From positions 1 to 30,278 of IMG/VR virus record IMGVR_UViG_3300019926_000053: a stretch of 30,278 nt of DNA; one strand, written 5' to 3'. Made by a program: the position numbers and the translations under genes. Positions 1 to 7,983 of this stretch are shown piece by piece. Within the stretch, counting starts at the first letter, position 1, and the number at the start of each line of letters is the position of its first letter. The notes beneath the pieces were generated by a model. It was given only the letters and a program-made list of their open reading frames with translations, had not been told where the DNA came from and did no database searches. Origin of the DNA: a virus.

Positions 1-2
1 GG

Positions 3-374
3 ATCGCCAAGAAGCCCGACGACACGGAGACACCCGACGCGGCTGTCGAAGTCGCGGACGACGGGACAGTCTCGGTCGAGACCGACGGCGACGTGCAAAT
101 CAGCGGGTCGTCAAGCGTGACGATCGACACTGACGGCGGCGTCGAAATCAGCGGGTCGTCGAATGTGACGGTCAATACTGACGGCGGCGTCGAAATCAGC
201 GGGTCGTCGAGCGTGACGATCGACAAAGGCGGAACCTCAAAGCCGGTTCTGACAGAAGACGCCGTCGTCGAGTATGAACAGCGGGTCGACACGTCCGACG
301 GGTCGGGCGGGACGACCACGAAGACCACGACAACAGTCTCGAACGGCGAGACGACAGCGACAGAAATTGAGTGA
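3..374 (+). CDS. Baseplate spike / gpV-like protein, C-terminal part (5' end outside window)
   Basis: An open frame enters from the left edge and stops at TGA 372-374, so only the last 123 codons are present. A 16-residue unit of the form V-E-I-S-G-S-S-x-V-T-x-x-T-D-G-G occurs about four times (first copy degenerate), followed by a Thr/Ser-rich tail. Such regular short beta repeats are typical of the trimeric beta-helix that ends phage baseplate spike (gpV/gp5-like) proteins. The gp25-like and baseplate J genes follow at once, which fits a baseplate hub or spike. The family is inferred from context and repeat style; the N-terminal domain that would prove it is not in the window. Confidence 0.6.
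   Translation: MAKKPDDTETPDAAVEVADDGTVSVETDGDVQISGSSSVTIDTDGGVEISGSSNVTVNTDGGVEISGSSSVTIDKGGTSKPVLTEDAVVEYEQRVDTSDGSGGTTTKTTTTVSNGETTATEIE
45..236 (+). repeat. Four tandem 48-bp coding repeats in spike gene
   Basis: Units begin at 45, 93, 141 and 189. The last three are nearly identical at the DNA level (each starts gtg/gtc-gaa/caa-atc-agc-ggg-tcg-tcg), and the first is recognisable mainly at protein level (VEVADDGTVSVETDGD). Each unit encodes 16 residues, as expected for turns of a beta-helix. The near identity suggests recent expansion of the copy number. Confidence 0.8.
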
Positions 375-377
375 CGC

Positions 378-746
378 ATGGTCGAGGAAGACACACTCGC
401 CGACAGACTCGGCGTCGGGCTTCGACTCGACAGCGACTTTGACTTCGTCGCCCAGGGCGGGAGTCTCGACCTTCTGTCGGGAATTGACGTCCTGGGGCGT
501 GACCTGGCGTTTGCCCTCTCGACGGAACTCGAAGCCAAGCGCGGCGACCTCGCGGCCGGCGGACAAGAGTTCGCCGAAGACGTCCGTATTATCGTCCGCC
601 GGGTCGCACGGGCGGACAGTCGGGTCGCCGAGATTGTCGACCCGATCGAGGTCGACCCCGAGTTCGGCGGCCCGGCTGAAGCTCGGGTCGAAGTCGAACT
701 CGTCGCCGAGACCGGCGACCGCGGCAAAGCCATTCTCAAACCATGA
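378..746 (+). CDS. Baseplate wedge protein, gp25/gpW-like
   Basis: 122 residues, close to the usual size of the T4 gp25/P2 gpW family. The central stretch (SGIDVLGRDLAFALST) and the later R-V-x-x-x-D-S-R-V-x-E-I-V-D-P-I-E-V pattern match that family, in which a small protein forms part of the baseplate wedge that triggers sheath contraction. The ATG at 378 lies 3 bp after the previous stop. The 3' end overlaps the baseplate J start by ATGA, indicating translational coupling. A gp25-like protein next to baseplate J is a hallmark of contractile tails. Confidence 0.85.
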   Translation: MVEEDTLADRLGVGLRLDSDFDFVAQGGSLDLLSGIDVLGRDLAFALSTELEAKRGDLAAGGQEFAEDVRIIVRRVARADSRVAEIVDPIEVDPEFGGPAEARVEVELVAETGDRGKAILKP

Positions 747-1936
747 CTATCCAGCCCGACGATCAAGAGACGATTTTCCAGCGGGTGAAGTCCGCGATCG
801 CGAAGGCGACCCGAATCACGAACTTCAGCCCGACCAGCCCGGAGAAGGCGATCGCCGACGACGTCTTCGCGGCGGAACTCCGGGAACGACAGCATGAATT
901 GTTAGCTGTGCAACTGTCGGCGCGAATCGAGTTTGCCGGACGCGGCGCGGACGACTCGGAGACGCCGATCGACGCCGACGCCCTCGAAGGGCTGGGTCTC
1001 GACCCGTCGAGAGTCGACCTCGATCTGTTGAACAGCTTCGTCGAGTCAGACGACCTCGACGCGCTTGTCGCCCGGAATAGCGTCTCGCGTGACCCTGGGT
1101 CGTTCGCGACGGGGACCGTGACGTTCACGACGGCAAACGACGGGGTCGTGATTCCCCAGGGAACCGTCGTCACAACCCCGCCGGACGCCGACGGAGAGAC
1201 AACAGACTTCCTTGCGACCGAGGAAGTCACTCCGTCGGCGGGCCGAAACACCGTCGACGCCGACGTTCGGGCCGTCGAACGCGGAACTGGGGGGAATCTG
1301 GGAAGCGGGTCGCTGGTAAACCTTCCCGACCCGCCGCCCGGCGTGATCGGCGACCCGGCGGTCTCGAACGCGGCGGCGGTGACGGGGGGTGAAGACGCGG
1401 AGTCGAACGCCGAACTTCGCGAGCGGTCGAAGAAAGCCCTGGTCGGGACAGCCGGCGGGGGAACGACGGCCGGAATCGAGGGCGAAATCGTCGAGTCGTT
1501 CGACGGTCTTGACCTCGAAGACGTCGTCGTCGACGAGAATCCGACCGGCGACCCGCAAGACTTCGACGTCGTCGTCGACGGCGGGCCGTCTGATTCGACA
1601 CTGTCGGAGAAAATCGACGAACTCCAGCCGACCGCGATCGAGGGGACGCTGGTTCGGCCGACCACAGTCACTGTCGACGTCACGACCGACGTGACGGGGA
1701 CCGACGTCGATACGTCGACCGTCGAGAACGAAATCGTCGACGTGATCGCCGGTCTGGGGCTGGGGGAGAACCTCATTCGCGACCAGATCGTCGCCGCGAT
1801 CATAACCGCCGACGACGGGCTGGTCGGGATTTCGTCGCTGGATATCACGGCCGACGGGACGGCGGTCGCCGACGACCTGTCGATCGCCGACCGAGAAACG
1901 GTCGAAGCTGGAACGGTATCAGTCACGGTCGTCTGA
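743..1936 (+). CDS. Baseplate J-like protein
   Basis: 397 residues, normal for baseplate J/gp47-like proteins that form the wedge arms linking the hub to the fibres. Family signs: an N-terminal helical part, a central beta region with SFATGTVTFTTANDGVVIPQGTVV, a ring-type segment with GTGGNLGSGSLVNL, and the diagnostic VTGGEDAESNAELRERSKKAL (family pattern tGG.D.Es..elr.R) near residues 213-233. It starts with an ATGA overlap on the gp25-like gene and is followed one base later by the gpI-like gene, so all three are probably co-translated. Confidence 0.93.
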   Translation: MTIQPDDQETIFQRVKSAIAKATRITNFSPTSPEKAIADDVFAAELRERQHELLAVQLSARIEFAGRGADDSETPIDADALEGLGLDPSRVDLDLLNSFVESDDLDALVARNSVSRDPGSFATGTVTFTTANDGVVIPQGTVVTTPPDADGETTDFLATEEVTPSAGRNTVDADVRAVERGTGGNLGSGSLVNLPDPPPGVIGDPAVSNAAAVTGGEDAESNAELRERSKKALVGTAGGGTTAGIEGEIVESFDGLDLEDVVVDENPTGDPQDFDVVVDGGPSDSTLSEKIDELQPTAIEGTLVRPTTVTVDVTTDVTGTDVDTSTVENEIVDVIAGLGLGENLIRDQIVAAIITADDGLVGISSLDITADGTAVADDLSIADRETVEAGTVSVTVV

Positions 1937-1937
1937 T

Positions 1938-2684
1938 ATGACGGAGCGAAAATCACTAATCGAGCGACTTCCGTCGCTGTTCCCAGCGGCCGACACAGAC
2001 TCGACGTTCCGTCGCTTCTTCGCTGGGTTTGAACCGCCGCTCCGGGAGTTCGCCGCCCAGCTTGACGACGTCGAGACGTCGCTCCGTATCCGAGAGGCGT
2101 CGGGACAGTCGCTTGACTTGATCGGCGCGGAGTTCGGCCCTTTAGGCCGGCGTCGAGGGCGAGACGACGAAGCGTATCGACAGTTTCTCACGTCGCTGGT
2201 CGCGGCCTTCGACGGCCGAGGAACCAGCGACGACGTCGAGTTTGCCGTCGGGGCCGGACTCGCTGTCGACCCGTCGGAAGTCGAACTCCGAGAAGATTTC
2301 GCGGCGAACGACTATCAGGTCGAACTCCGCGACTGGTCTTCCCACCGGACGGGGACGGTGAACGAGTTAGCGGACCTCGCCGACCCGCCGGCTATCCCGC
2401 GACGCGACCCGGTCTATCTGTTCACGGACGCGATCGCGTTTCGGGCGACGGCGTCAGACACGACAGACGCGCGTACCGCCGAGGGACTTGACGACCTCCG
2501 AGGCGTCGACACGCTCGACGGCGACGGCGCGTTCGGCGGAAGTAACGATAACGACGTCCGGGGTCGCTCGACACTCGGACCGGCGTCGGCGATCGCGACA
2601 GCGTCGTCGACGACCTCGACCCAGACCGAGGGCGACGGACTCGCCGGGGGAACTCTCGACGGGTCGGAGTCACTTGACGGATAG
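1938..2684 (+). CDS. Tail protein gpI-like (baseplate-fibre adaptor)
   Basis: 248 residues. The N-terminus (ERLPSLFPAADTDSTFRRFFAGFEPPLREFAAQLDDVE) followed by the segment around SLDLIGAEFGPLGRRRGRDDEAYRQ resembles P2 gpI and related haloarchaeal proteins, in which such a protein follows baseplate J and connects wedges to tail fibres. The last 70 residues are Gly/Ser/Thr/Asp-rich and look disordered. The gene is one base downstream of baseplate J. Confidence 0.75.
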   Translation: MTERKSLIERLPSLFPAADTDSTFRRFFAGFEPPLREFAAQLDDVETSLRIREASGQSLDLIGAEFGPLGRRRGRDDEAYRQFLTSLVAAFDGRGTSDDVEFAVGAGLAVDPSEVELREDFAANDYQVELRDWSSHRTGTVNELADLADPPAIPRRDPVYLFTDAIAFRATASDTTDARTAEGLDDLRGVDTLDGDGAFGGSNDNDVRGRSTLGPASAIATASSTTSTQTEGDGLAGGTLDGSESLDG

Positions 2685-2720
2685 CGCGCCGACCAAACCA
2701 GATAGGAAACGACACATAAC

Positions 2721-3083
2721 ATGGCCACAGTCACAGACGACGGTCTCGAACAAATCAGCGACGTGTTACTGACGGCATATGACGAAATCGCCGTCGGAAC
2801 TGGGACAGACGCGGACGCGCCCTCGGACTCGTCGCTTCAATCCGAGGCGTTCCGGGCGACAGTCAAGACAGCGGTCGTCAAGTTCCGAGAGACGGGGCCG
2901 ACTGGAGAATACGAAGCCGCGATCGAGGTTGGCGGGGGGCTGGAGGTTCCCGCCGGGACAGCTATCAGCGAAATCGGGCTGTTCGCGGACGGCGTCTTAG
3001 TCGTTCGCGACGTCTTCCCGGCCGTCACAATCGAGGCGGGGGACCGACGTGAGTTCACCATTCCCGCTGATATCACGCGCTAA
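2721..3083 (+). CDS. Small tail / fibre-associated structural protein
   Basis: 120 residues. The start (TDDGLEQISDVLLTAYDEIAVGTGTDADAPSD) follows the pattern seen in tail-fibre and tail-collar proteins, where a helix is followed by an I-A-x-G-T-G-x strand. A later hydrophobic beta segment (GTAISEIGLFADGVLVVRDVF) supports a beta-sandwich virion protein. It sits between the gpI-like gene and the long fibre gene, where adaptor or collar proteins are usual. The exact role is inferred from position. Confidence 0.6.
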   Translation: MATVTDDGLEQISDVLLTAYDEIAVGTGTDADAPSDSSLQSEAFRATVKTAVVKFRETGPTGEYEAAIEVGGGLEVPAGTAISEIGLFADGVLVVRDVFPAVTIEAGDRREFTIPADITR

Positions 3084-3116
3084 CAGACACCCAGACAGAA
3101 CATACCACACTACGCT

Positions 3117-5162
3117 ATGGCTGATTACACGTTCACACAACCGACAGACAGCGATCACGCCGAGAACATTAACGTCGCGTTAGGGCATGACGCCCTCGCG
3201 GATTACGTTCGCTTCGGGCTGGAGGTCTCGGCCCTCGACGCGACGAACGGGGAGTTCGACCTGTCGGAAGGCAAGGTCTATATCGAGCGGACGACCGGAA
3301 CGACTGACACGGGCGACACGCGACACCGTGTCCTGTCGGGAGCACACTACGACGCCCGAGCGAACGTCCCGATCGCGACAGCGTCGGGTCGAAACTACGT
3401 TTGGTCTGTGTTGAACTTCGACACCCAGGACAGCCCGACGATCGAGGTCACGACGACGAACTCGCCGCCGACCGGCGACTCGCTTCTAATCGCGGAACTC
3501 GAAGCCGACGACCCGGACGGCGACGGCGTCGCCGAGACGCTGGGCGTGGTCGACCAGCCGAATCGCTTCCCGGACCTGGAAGCCGAGTCACTTCAGAACC
3601 CGGACGGCGAGACGATCGACCTGTCGGAGACCAGCTTCGAGGGTGCGGGCCACGACGGGGTCGACGTCCCACCGACCGTCGACCTGACGGCAGACGACTT
3701 CGAGCGGGCCTCACTCGGGTCTGAGTACGTGGGCGACACGCAGAACGCGCAAATCCAATCAAGTGTCGCGTTGGAGGGGCAACGGTCGCTTCAGTTGGCC
3801 CCAAATGATAATAACGCTTTCGTTGGGACATTTGACAGAGATACACCCCAAATCGGTGATATATTTAGATACGCTGTGTATCTGACAGATGATTCTACTG
3901 CTTCGCGTGTCGGGGTTTTGACAAGTGAAGTCGGAGGTGGTAATATTAAGTCTCTTAACGCAACAGGAGTGAGAATCCAACTCGCGGCGTCAAATAACCA
4001 GCTTGAGATTGAACCGATTATTGAAGGGGAAAAGACAGATGAATACGCTTCATCTGGTGATTTTTCTGGTAATGTTAACGAGTGGCTCACCGTCCGCGTG
4101 GAGTTAGGACTTGACTATGAGATAAGTGTGACAGTTATCTCACAGTCAGGCACAGAAATTGCGTCTTTGAGTGCGAATGTGGACAATCGAATTCCACGAG
4201 CTGGCGGGTTGAATCTTGGAACATTAAATAATTCTGTTAATGCGACCACATACTATGACGACATAAGCATCACCCGCCGACTCGGGGAGGAAACCCGTGA
4301 ACGCCAACGCGGGAGTCGTGAGATCGCCAAGACCGTCTCGCGTGGGGGCGTCGGCGCGGGGCCTCCGTCCGCGACGCCGAACCAGCGTCGTCGCACCGTT
4401 CACCGCCACCCAGTCACGGCAGACGCCCAACAGGGCCAGCGGTACGCCGACGTGATGGAGGTCGGCGGGAGTCCCGTCGCCTACGTGGAGGGGGAGTTTG
4501 ACGGGCGGGGTGGCTCGTATAAAGAGCGCTTGCAGGCCCCACTTGGCCGCTTCTCGCGTGTCAACGCACTCCTCTCTTACGAGAGTGACACGGAATCCGA
4601 CCTCACTCGCTGGGACGCGGACGAAGACAACAGTGGGGACGCGGACGCGCTCTTGTCAAGCACGCGCCCGCGCGAATTGCGTATTGACAAAGCTGGTACA
4701 TCAACGAACAACGCGGCCATCTGGTACGCAACGACTCTGACAACGTTTGAGAGTCTTGGTCCCTTTGCGATTACGTTCCACGACGTTGTTGGGGCAGAGA
4801 GTGACAACACATATGTTGGCATCCATACGCTGAAACAAGCCTCCAAGTTCCCAACGACAAACGGAGAAGGTATTCTTTGCCGTCTTCACGCGGACACAAA
4901 ATTCACCGTCATAGCGAACGGGTCGTCAACTAACGAGCTGACAAACACGGATTTCGACTTCACAAGCCCACATGATATTCGGATTGAGTATGACGGGAGT
5001 GAGGCCCGTCTGTTCATTGATGGCGCGTTCCAGTCTGACCTCAGTTTCTCACAGAACAATGATTTTGTCCCCTACCTATTCAAGCAAGACGCAAATGGAA
5101 CCGCTGAAACGCTGAAGGTCCCACAAATCACCGTCTCGCCGTTAACGGAGGTACTACGATAA
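3117..5162 (+). CDS. Long tail fibre / receptor-binding protein with two jelly-roll (ConA/LamG-like) modules
   Basis: 681 residues. The N-terminal 200 residues are acidic and of the same base composition as the neighbours; they probably attach the protein to the baseplate. Residues about 217-387 (nt 3765-4277) form a beta-rich jelly-roll-like module rich in Asn and Ser and encoded by much more AT-rich DNA. A linker rich in Arg and Gly (about 390-470) follows, then a second beta-rich module (about 480-680) containing YDGSEARLFIDGAFQSDLSF, the kind of strand pair found in LamG/ConA folds. Such C-terminal lectin-like modules usually bind the host surface. The composition change marks exchanged modules. 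The next gene follows directly at the stop codon. Confidence 0.72.
   Translation: MADYTFTQPTDSDHAENINVALGHDALADYVRFGLEVSALDATNGEFDLSEGKVYIERTTGTTDTGDTRHRVLSGAHYDARANVPIATASGRNYVWSVLNFDTQDSPTIEVTTTNSPPTGDSLLIAELEADDPDGDGVAETLGVVDQPNRFPDLEAESLQNPDGETIDLSETSFEGAGHDGVDVPPTVDLTADDFERASLGSEYVGDTQNAQIQSSVALEGQRSLQLAPNDNNAFVGTFDRDTPQIGDIFRYAVYLTDDSTASRVGVLTSEVGGGNIKSLNATGVRIQLAASNNQLEIEPIIEGEKTDEYASSGDFSGNVNEWLTVRVELGLDYEISVTVISQSGTEIASLSANVDNRIPRAGGLNLGTLNNSVNATTYYDDISITRRLGEETRERQRGSREIAKTVSRGGVGAGPPSATPNQRRRTVHRHPVTADAQQGQRYADVMEVGGSPVAYVEGEFDGRGGSYKERLQAPLGRFSRVNALLSYESDTESDLTRWDADEDNSGDADALLSSTRPRELRIDKAGTSTNNAAIWYATTLTTFESLGPFAITFHDVVGAESDNTYVGIHTLKQASKFPTTNGEGILCRLHADTKFTVIANGSSTNELTNTDFDFTSPHDIRIEYDGSEARLFIDGAFQSDLSFSQNNDFVPYLFKQDANGTAETLKVPQITVSPLTEVLR
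3765..4277 (+). other. AT-rich exchanged module inside fibre gene
   Basis: Visible drop in GC, with runs such as ccaaatgataataacg and gatatatttagatacg, and use of AAT, GAT and ATT codons that neighbouring genes avoid. The reading frame stays open through both borders. The block coincides with the first lectin-like module of the fibre, consistent with acquisition from a different source. Confidence 0.65.
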
Positions 5163-5867
5163 ATGACAGTTGACACGCCACTCCCCGAACGGGGGTTGCT
5201 AGGTGCATGGTTCTTCGACAGCAGATTCTATGATGGCGGGCGCGACCGCGTGGACCCGTCCGCACCCGTGGGGTATCCAGCGAATCTGAAGAACGGCGTC
5301 ACGGTCGGTGTCTCTGGCGACCCGAGTCGAGAGTTTGGGGCCGCCGCCTTTGACGCGGACAGTAACCAGTACGCCGACGTGGGGGAGACACTGCAAAAGA
5401 CTGGTTCGCAGGCTGTGGCGGCTGTCGTTAAACCCACCGACGACACTGATAGAATGGCGGTGGCCAGTAACCTTGATGGAGAAGGATTTTTGTTTGACTA
5501 CAATCGGATTGCCGATGATACGCTTAGCTTTGGCGTTCGGGAGGCCGAATCCACAAACGTGATAGCGGCCGCAGGCACGGCACAGACAAATGAGTATGTA
5601 TCCTGTGTCGGGTCTGTCGAACCCAACGATAATATTTCCCTTTATACAGATGGGAGTCTTGCGGAAACGAAGACATTTGGAACTATTAAATTAAAGGATG
5701 AAACCTTCACTCCTCTCCGAATCGGAAGCCGCGGTGATGCAAAATTGCACTGGAACGGCGAAATCGCCGCCGTTGGGCGCTATGACCTGACCGTCTCCGA
5801 CGCTCCCGAACCGTCTGAAATCGCAGAGCGGTGGGACCGCTTGACCGATATCCCAGGGACACGGTGA
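5163..5867 (+). CDS. LamG/ConA-like fibre tip protein
   Basis: 234 residues starting directly after the fibre stop codon. It opens with a hydrophobic strand, GLLGAWFFDSRFYDGGRDRVDPS, then shows the order typical of LamG/ConA-fold proteins: GAAAFDADSNQYADVGETL, central strands (about 85-160), and ISLYTDGSLAETKTFGTI followed by LRIGSRGDAKLHWNGEIAAVGRYD. The last motif is the usual closing strand of 'concanavalin A-like lectin/glucanase' fibre domains. It likely forms part of the receptor-binding tip with the preceding protein. nt 5450-5740 are again AT-richer than the flanks. No glycosidase active site is evident. Confidence 0.68.
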   Translation: MTVDTPLPERGLLGAWFFDSRFYDGGRDRVDPSAPVGYPANLKNGVTVGVSGDPSREFGAAAFDADSNQYADVGETLQKTGSQAVAAVVKPTDDTDRMAVASNLDGEGFLFDYNRIADDTLSFGVREAESTNVIAAAGTAQTNEYVSCVGSVEPNDNISLYTDGSLAETKTFGTIKLKDETFTPLRIGSRGDAKLHWNGEIAAVGRYDLTVSDAPEPSEIAERWDRLTDIPGTR

Positions 5868-5874
5868 TTCACAA

Positions 5875-6360
5875 ATGCTCGATATCAGATATGCGCTGTC
5901 CGGCGAGGTAACGTCTTCAGATAGTTCGTTTCTCGATCAAATCGAAGCCGCGCTTCCGACAGCGAGCGAGTCGATCATGGGCCGAGACTTCACGAAGTCG
6001 CGAATCCAGAACGACGACGGGTCGGAGACGCTATCGGCGACGCTTCGTCTCGCGGCCGACGGCGAGTCCGCCGAGGTCGAGCTTCCCGACGGGTCGACCC
6101 AGACAGTTACGCCCGACCGGTACGGACGCGTCCTGTTCGATCATATCGCGAGTTCCGACCTCGCGAACCAGGCGGACGGGTGGGAACTCCGCTTCTATCG
6201 CGCCCCCCAGGGGGGCGTTCTCGCGAGTGACGTCCGCGAGTGGTATGAGGCGACCCCGTCGAAACACCCGACGCGGACAGACGACGACGGGACCACGGAG
6301 TCGTTCGTTCCGAGTTCCTGGAACGCCGACCACCACACGCTCGCGTATGAAACCGGCTAA
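5875..6360 (+). CDS. Unknown protein at the end of the tail operon
   Basis: 161 residues, soluble, no signal peptide or membrane segment. Beta-rich (LSATLRLAADGESAEVELPDGSTQTVTPDRYGRVLF), then a more helical C-terminal part with several His and Trp residues (SSWNADHHTLAYETG). It follows the LamG-like gene by 7 bp and its TAA overlaps the ATG of the next gene (TAATG), so it belongs to the same operon. It could be a fibre-tip accessory or chaperone, but no family is recognised. Confidence 0.7.
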   Translation: MLDIRYALSGEVTSSDSSFLDQIEAALPTASESIMGRDFTKSRIQNDDGSETLSATLRLAADGESAEVELPDGSTQTVTPDRYGRVLFDHIASSDLANQADGWELRFYRAPQGGVLASDVREWYEATPSKHPTRTDDDGTTESFVPSSWNADHHTLAYETG

Positions 6361-6791
6361 TGCTCGCGCCGGAGTTACTGGTCGGGCTGGGGACGGCCCT
6401 CGGTGTGCTTTTGATCGCTGTCCTTCAGAACCGACGACGAATCTCGAAGCTGGAGTCCTGGGCATTTGGCTACGATCGCGACGACACGGACGGCGGGGTT
6501 TCAGAACAGCATAGAAGTCTCGCGGAGCGTCTCGACGATATCGAAGCTGGTCTCGAAAGTGATCGCGAACAGCGACGTGAAGCACACGAAAACGTCGAAG
6601 AAGAACTCCGAAGACACCGGAGTCTCCTTTACCAGACTGTCGAGAACCTCACGCGACTGATTAATCGCGAGGTCGACGACGCGGACGTCGACCCGTCGGA
6701 CGTCAAGCCGGAGTTCGACCGGCCGCGTGACGAGAGTCCGGTCGACGATCGGCGACCGGACGATCGCTACGCCGATCGCGGCGACGAGTAA
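6360..6791 (+). CDS. Membrane-anchored coiled-coil protein
   Basis: 143 residues. Residues 4-22 (PELLVGLGTALGVLLIAVL) form one membrane helix, followed by positively charged NRRRISK, giving an N-out/C-in type anchor. Residues about 48-105 are a long charged helix with heptad-like spacing (SLAERLDDIEAGLESDREQ...), then an acidic, Arg/Asp-rich disordered tail. Last gene of the rightward tail operon, a position often used for lysis or envelope-acting proteins. A role in lysis is only a suggestion from position and topology. Confidence 0.75.
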   Translation: MLAPELLVGLGTALGVLLIAVLQNRRRISKLESWAFGYDRDDTDGGVSEQHRSLAERLDDIEAGLESDREQRREAHENVEEELRRHRSLLYQTVENLTRLINREVDDADVDPSDVKPEFDRPRDESPVDDRRPDDRYADRGDE

Positions 6792-6860
6792 TCAGGGACT
6801 CGCTTCTGGTCTCCCGTCCCGACCCGTCGACAGTGGCAACACCGTCAACCGATCGCGAAA

Positions 6861-6901
6861 TAAAAAAGCCCGAACGGCCGCCGCGATCGGGGCCGTTCGG
6901 G
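6861..6901 (-). terminator. Strong hairpin plus T-tract terminator for leftward genes
   Basis: Perfect 11-bp stem: cccgaacggcc (6869-6879) pairs with ggccgttcggg (6891-6901) around an 11-nt loop. On the minus strand the stem is followed at once by a run of six T (6862-6867) and then ATTT. It lies 28 bp beyond the stop of the last leftward gene and between convergent operons. Bacterial-style in shape; archaeal termination also uses T-rich tracts. Confidence 0.85.
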
Positions 6902-6928
6902 TCGACAGACGACTGGGATACCGCTGAT

Positions 6929-7195
6929 TCAGCCGGTCTCTGGCGTTTCGACGTCGTCTGTCGAGCGGGTCGTCAGAACCGCCCGCGTCGCCGACCCGTC
7001 GACCTCCGTGAAACAGTCGTGACACACCGCGACGACGGAGTCGGCGTCCGTCTTCGTCTCGACGGGGACGATATGGTCCGAGACGTCGTCAAGCGCGATC
7101 GACAGCGAGTGAGACCGTGTCGGCGTCCCGCAAACGAGACAGCCGCATGACTCCGAGACGTCGACATGGTCCCAGGCGGACACGTCGTCGATCAT
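6929..7195 (-). CDS. Small zinc-binding protein
   Basis: 88 residues using the ATG at 7195, which overlaps the upstream stop as ATGA; longer forms would run into the upstream gene. Two pairs of cysteines, CLVC near residue 19 and CHDC near residue 57, suggest one zinc site, preceded by CGC. A His and acidic residues lie between (LDDVSDHIVPVETKTDADS), slightly reminiscent of HNH nucleases, but the HNH catalytic pattern is not complete. Last gene of the leftward unit headed by the small ORF at 8926. Confidence 0.7.
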   Translation of the reverse strand: MIDDVSAWDHVDVSESCGCLVCGTPTRSHSLSIALDDVSDHIVPVETKTDADSVVAVCHDCFTEVDGSATRAVLTTRSTDDVETPETG

Positions 7196-7680
7196 AGTTC
7201 GTTCGTCTCGAACATGATTTCTCCCTTCGCTTCCCAGACGGCGCGGGAACTCGCGAGCGTCGGACACCGCTGTCTCCCGTACCCAGGATAATCAATCACC
7301 TGGGCGTCGAGGAAGTCTCCGATATCATACTCGAAGACCGAGTACGGCGGGTGTTCGCTTGTCCCGTCGACCTGGATTATGTAGATAATCCGAACCGGCG
7401 GGGTCTCGTCGTCGCCGGGCCGCCGGAGACGATCGAGAACGTCTTCGCTAACCGGGTAGCCCCCGATTTTTCGGAAGTAGTTCGCGTCACGTTCACGCGG
7501 GCTGGTATAGACCCAGGCGTCACGTTCGCGATCGCGGCCGATCATGCCGTATAGCGTCTGTTTCTCGTCGCCGTGAACCGGATACCGCCGCTTCACGTCG
7601 GGTCGATTCTCTCGGTCGAACTCCGCGTCGCCCTGGTCGGACGACTGGTCGGAGTCGCTGAAGTCTGTCAAGTCGGTCAT
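7192..7680 (-). CDS. Unknown soluble protein
   Basis: 162 residues. Acidic N-terminus (DFSDSDQSSDQGDAEFDRE) followed by a compact domain with RYPVHGDEKQTLYGMIGRDRERDAWVYTSPRERDANYFRK and a hydrophobic core strand VRIIYIIQVDG. One cysteine only, no membrane segment. The gene is coupled by ATGA to the zinc protein downstream and begins 24 bp after the previous stop. No family recognised; a small globular protein in an early gene cluster. Confidence 0.65.
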   Translation of the reverse strand: MTDLTDFSDSDQSSDQGDAEFDRENRPDVKRRYPVHGDEKQTLYGMIGRDRERDAWVYTSPRERDANYFRKIGGYPVSEDVLDRLRRPGDDETPPVRIIYIIQVDGTSEHPPYSVFEYDIGDFLDAQVIDYPGYGRQRCPTLASSRAVWEAKGEIMFETNEL

Positions 7681-7704
7681 GAAAGTCGCGTCGCTGTCAG
7701 TCGA

Positions 7705-7977
7705 TTAACTGTTCGTCTCGACGACGATCGCCTCGCCCAGCGTCGGGATATCCGACGGCGGACAATCCCGTGACGGCCGGCTGTCGGGGGCGATCGACTC
7801 GCGTCCGTCGAAGTAATCGTCCGGCGGGGCCGCGAGGTCGGCGTCGATCGACGCCGGGTCGACGAGTTCGCCGTCGCATATCGGACACTGGGTCCGATTC
7901 CGACGGCCGCCCGCCATGCTCGAAACGCCATACGAACAGTCGGGGAAGTTCTCACACTTCCGTTCACGCGCCGTCAT
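7705..7977 (-). CDS. Small zinc-finger protein
   Basis: 90 residues. A four-Cys zinc site at the N-terminus: CENFPDC (Cys8, Cys14) and CPIC (Cys31, Cys34), separated by a basic stretch (GGRRNRTQ). The rest is acidic and probably disordered, ending VVETNS. ATG at 7977 lies 6 bp downstream of the preceding stop. Haloarchaeal viruses and plasmids encode many such mini zinc proteins, thought to bind nucleic acid or proteins; no specific function can be assigned. Confidence 0.7.
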   Translation of the reverse strand: MTARERKCENFPDCSYGVSSMAGGRRNRTQCPICDGELVDPASIDADLAAPPDDYFDGRESIAPDSRPSRDCPPSDIPTLGEAIVVETNS

Positions 7978-7983
7978 AGCTGG

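Noticed and set aside
763-1956. 397-codon open frame on the minus strand opposite baseplate J
   Set aside because: Ser/Thr/Arg-rich composition typical of the shadow frame of GTCGAC-rich genes; baseplate J on the other strand is certain.
6929-7195. HNH endonuclease in the small zinc protein
   Set aside because: Two CxxC-like pairs and one His are present, but the catalytic His-Asn-His order is missing.
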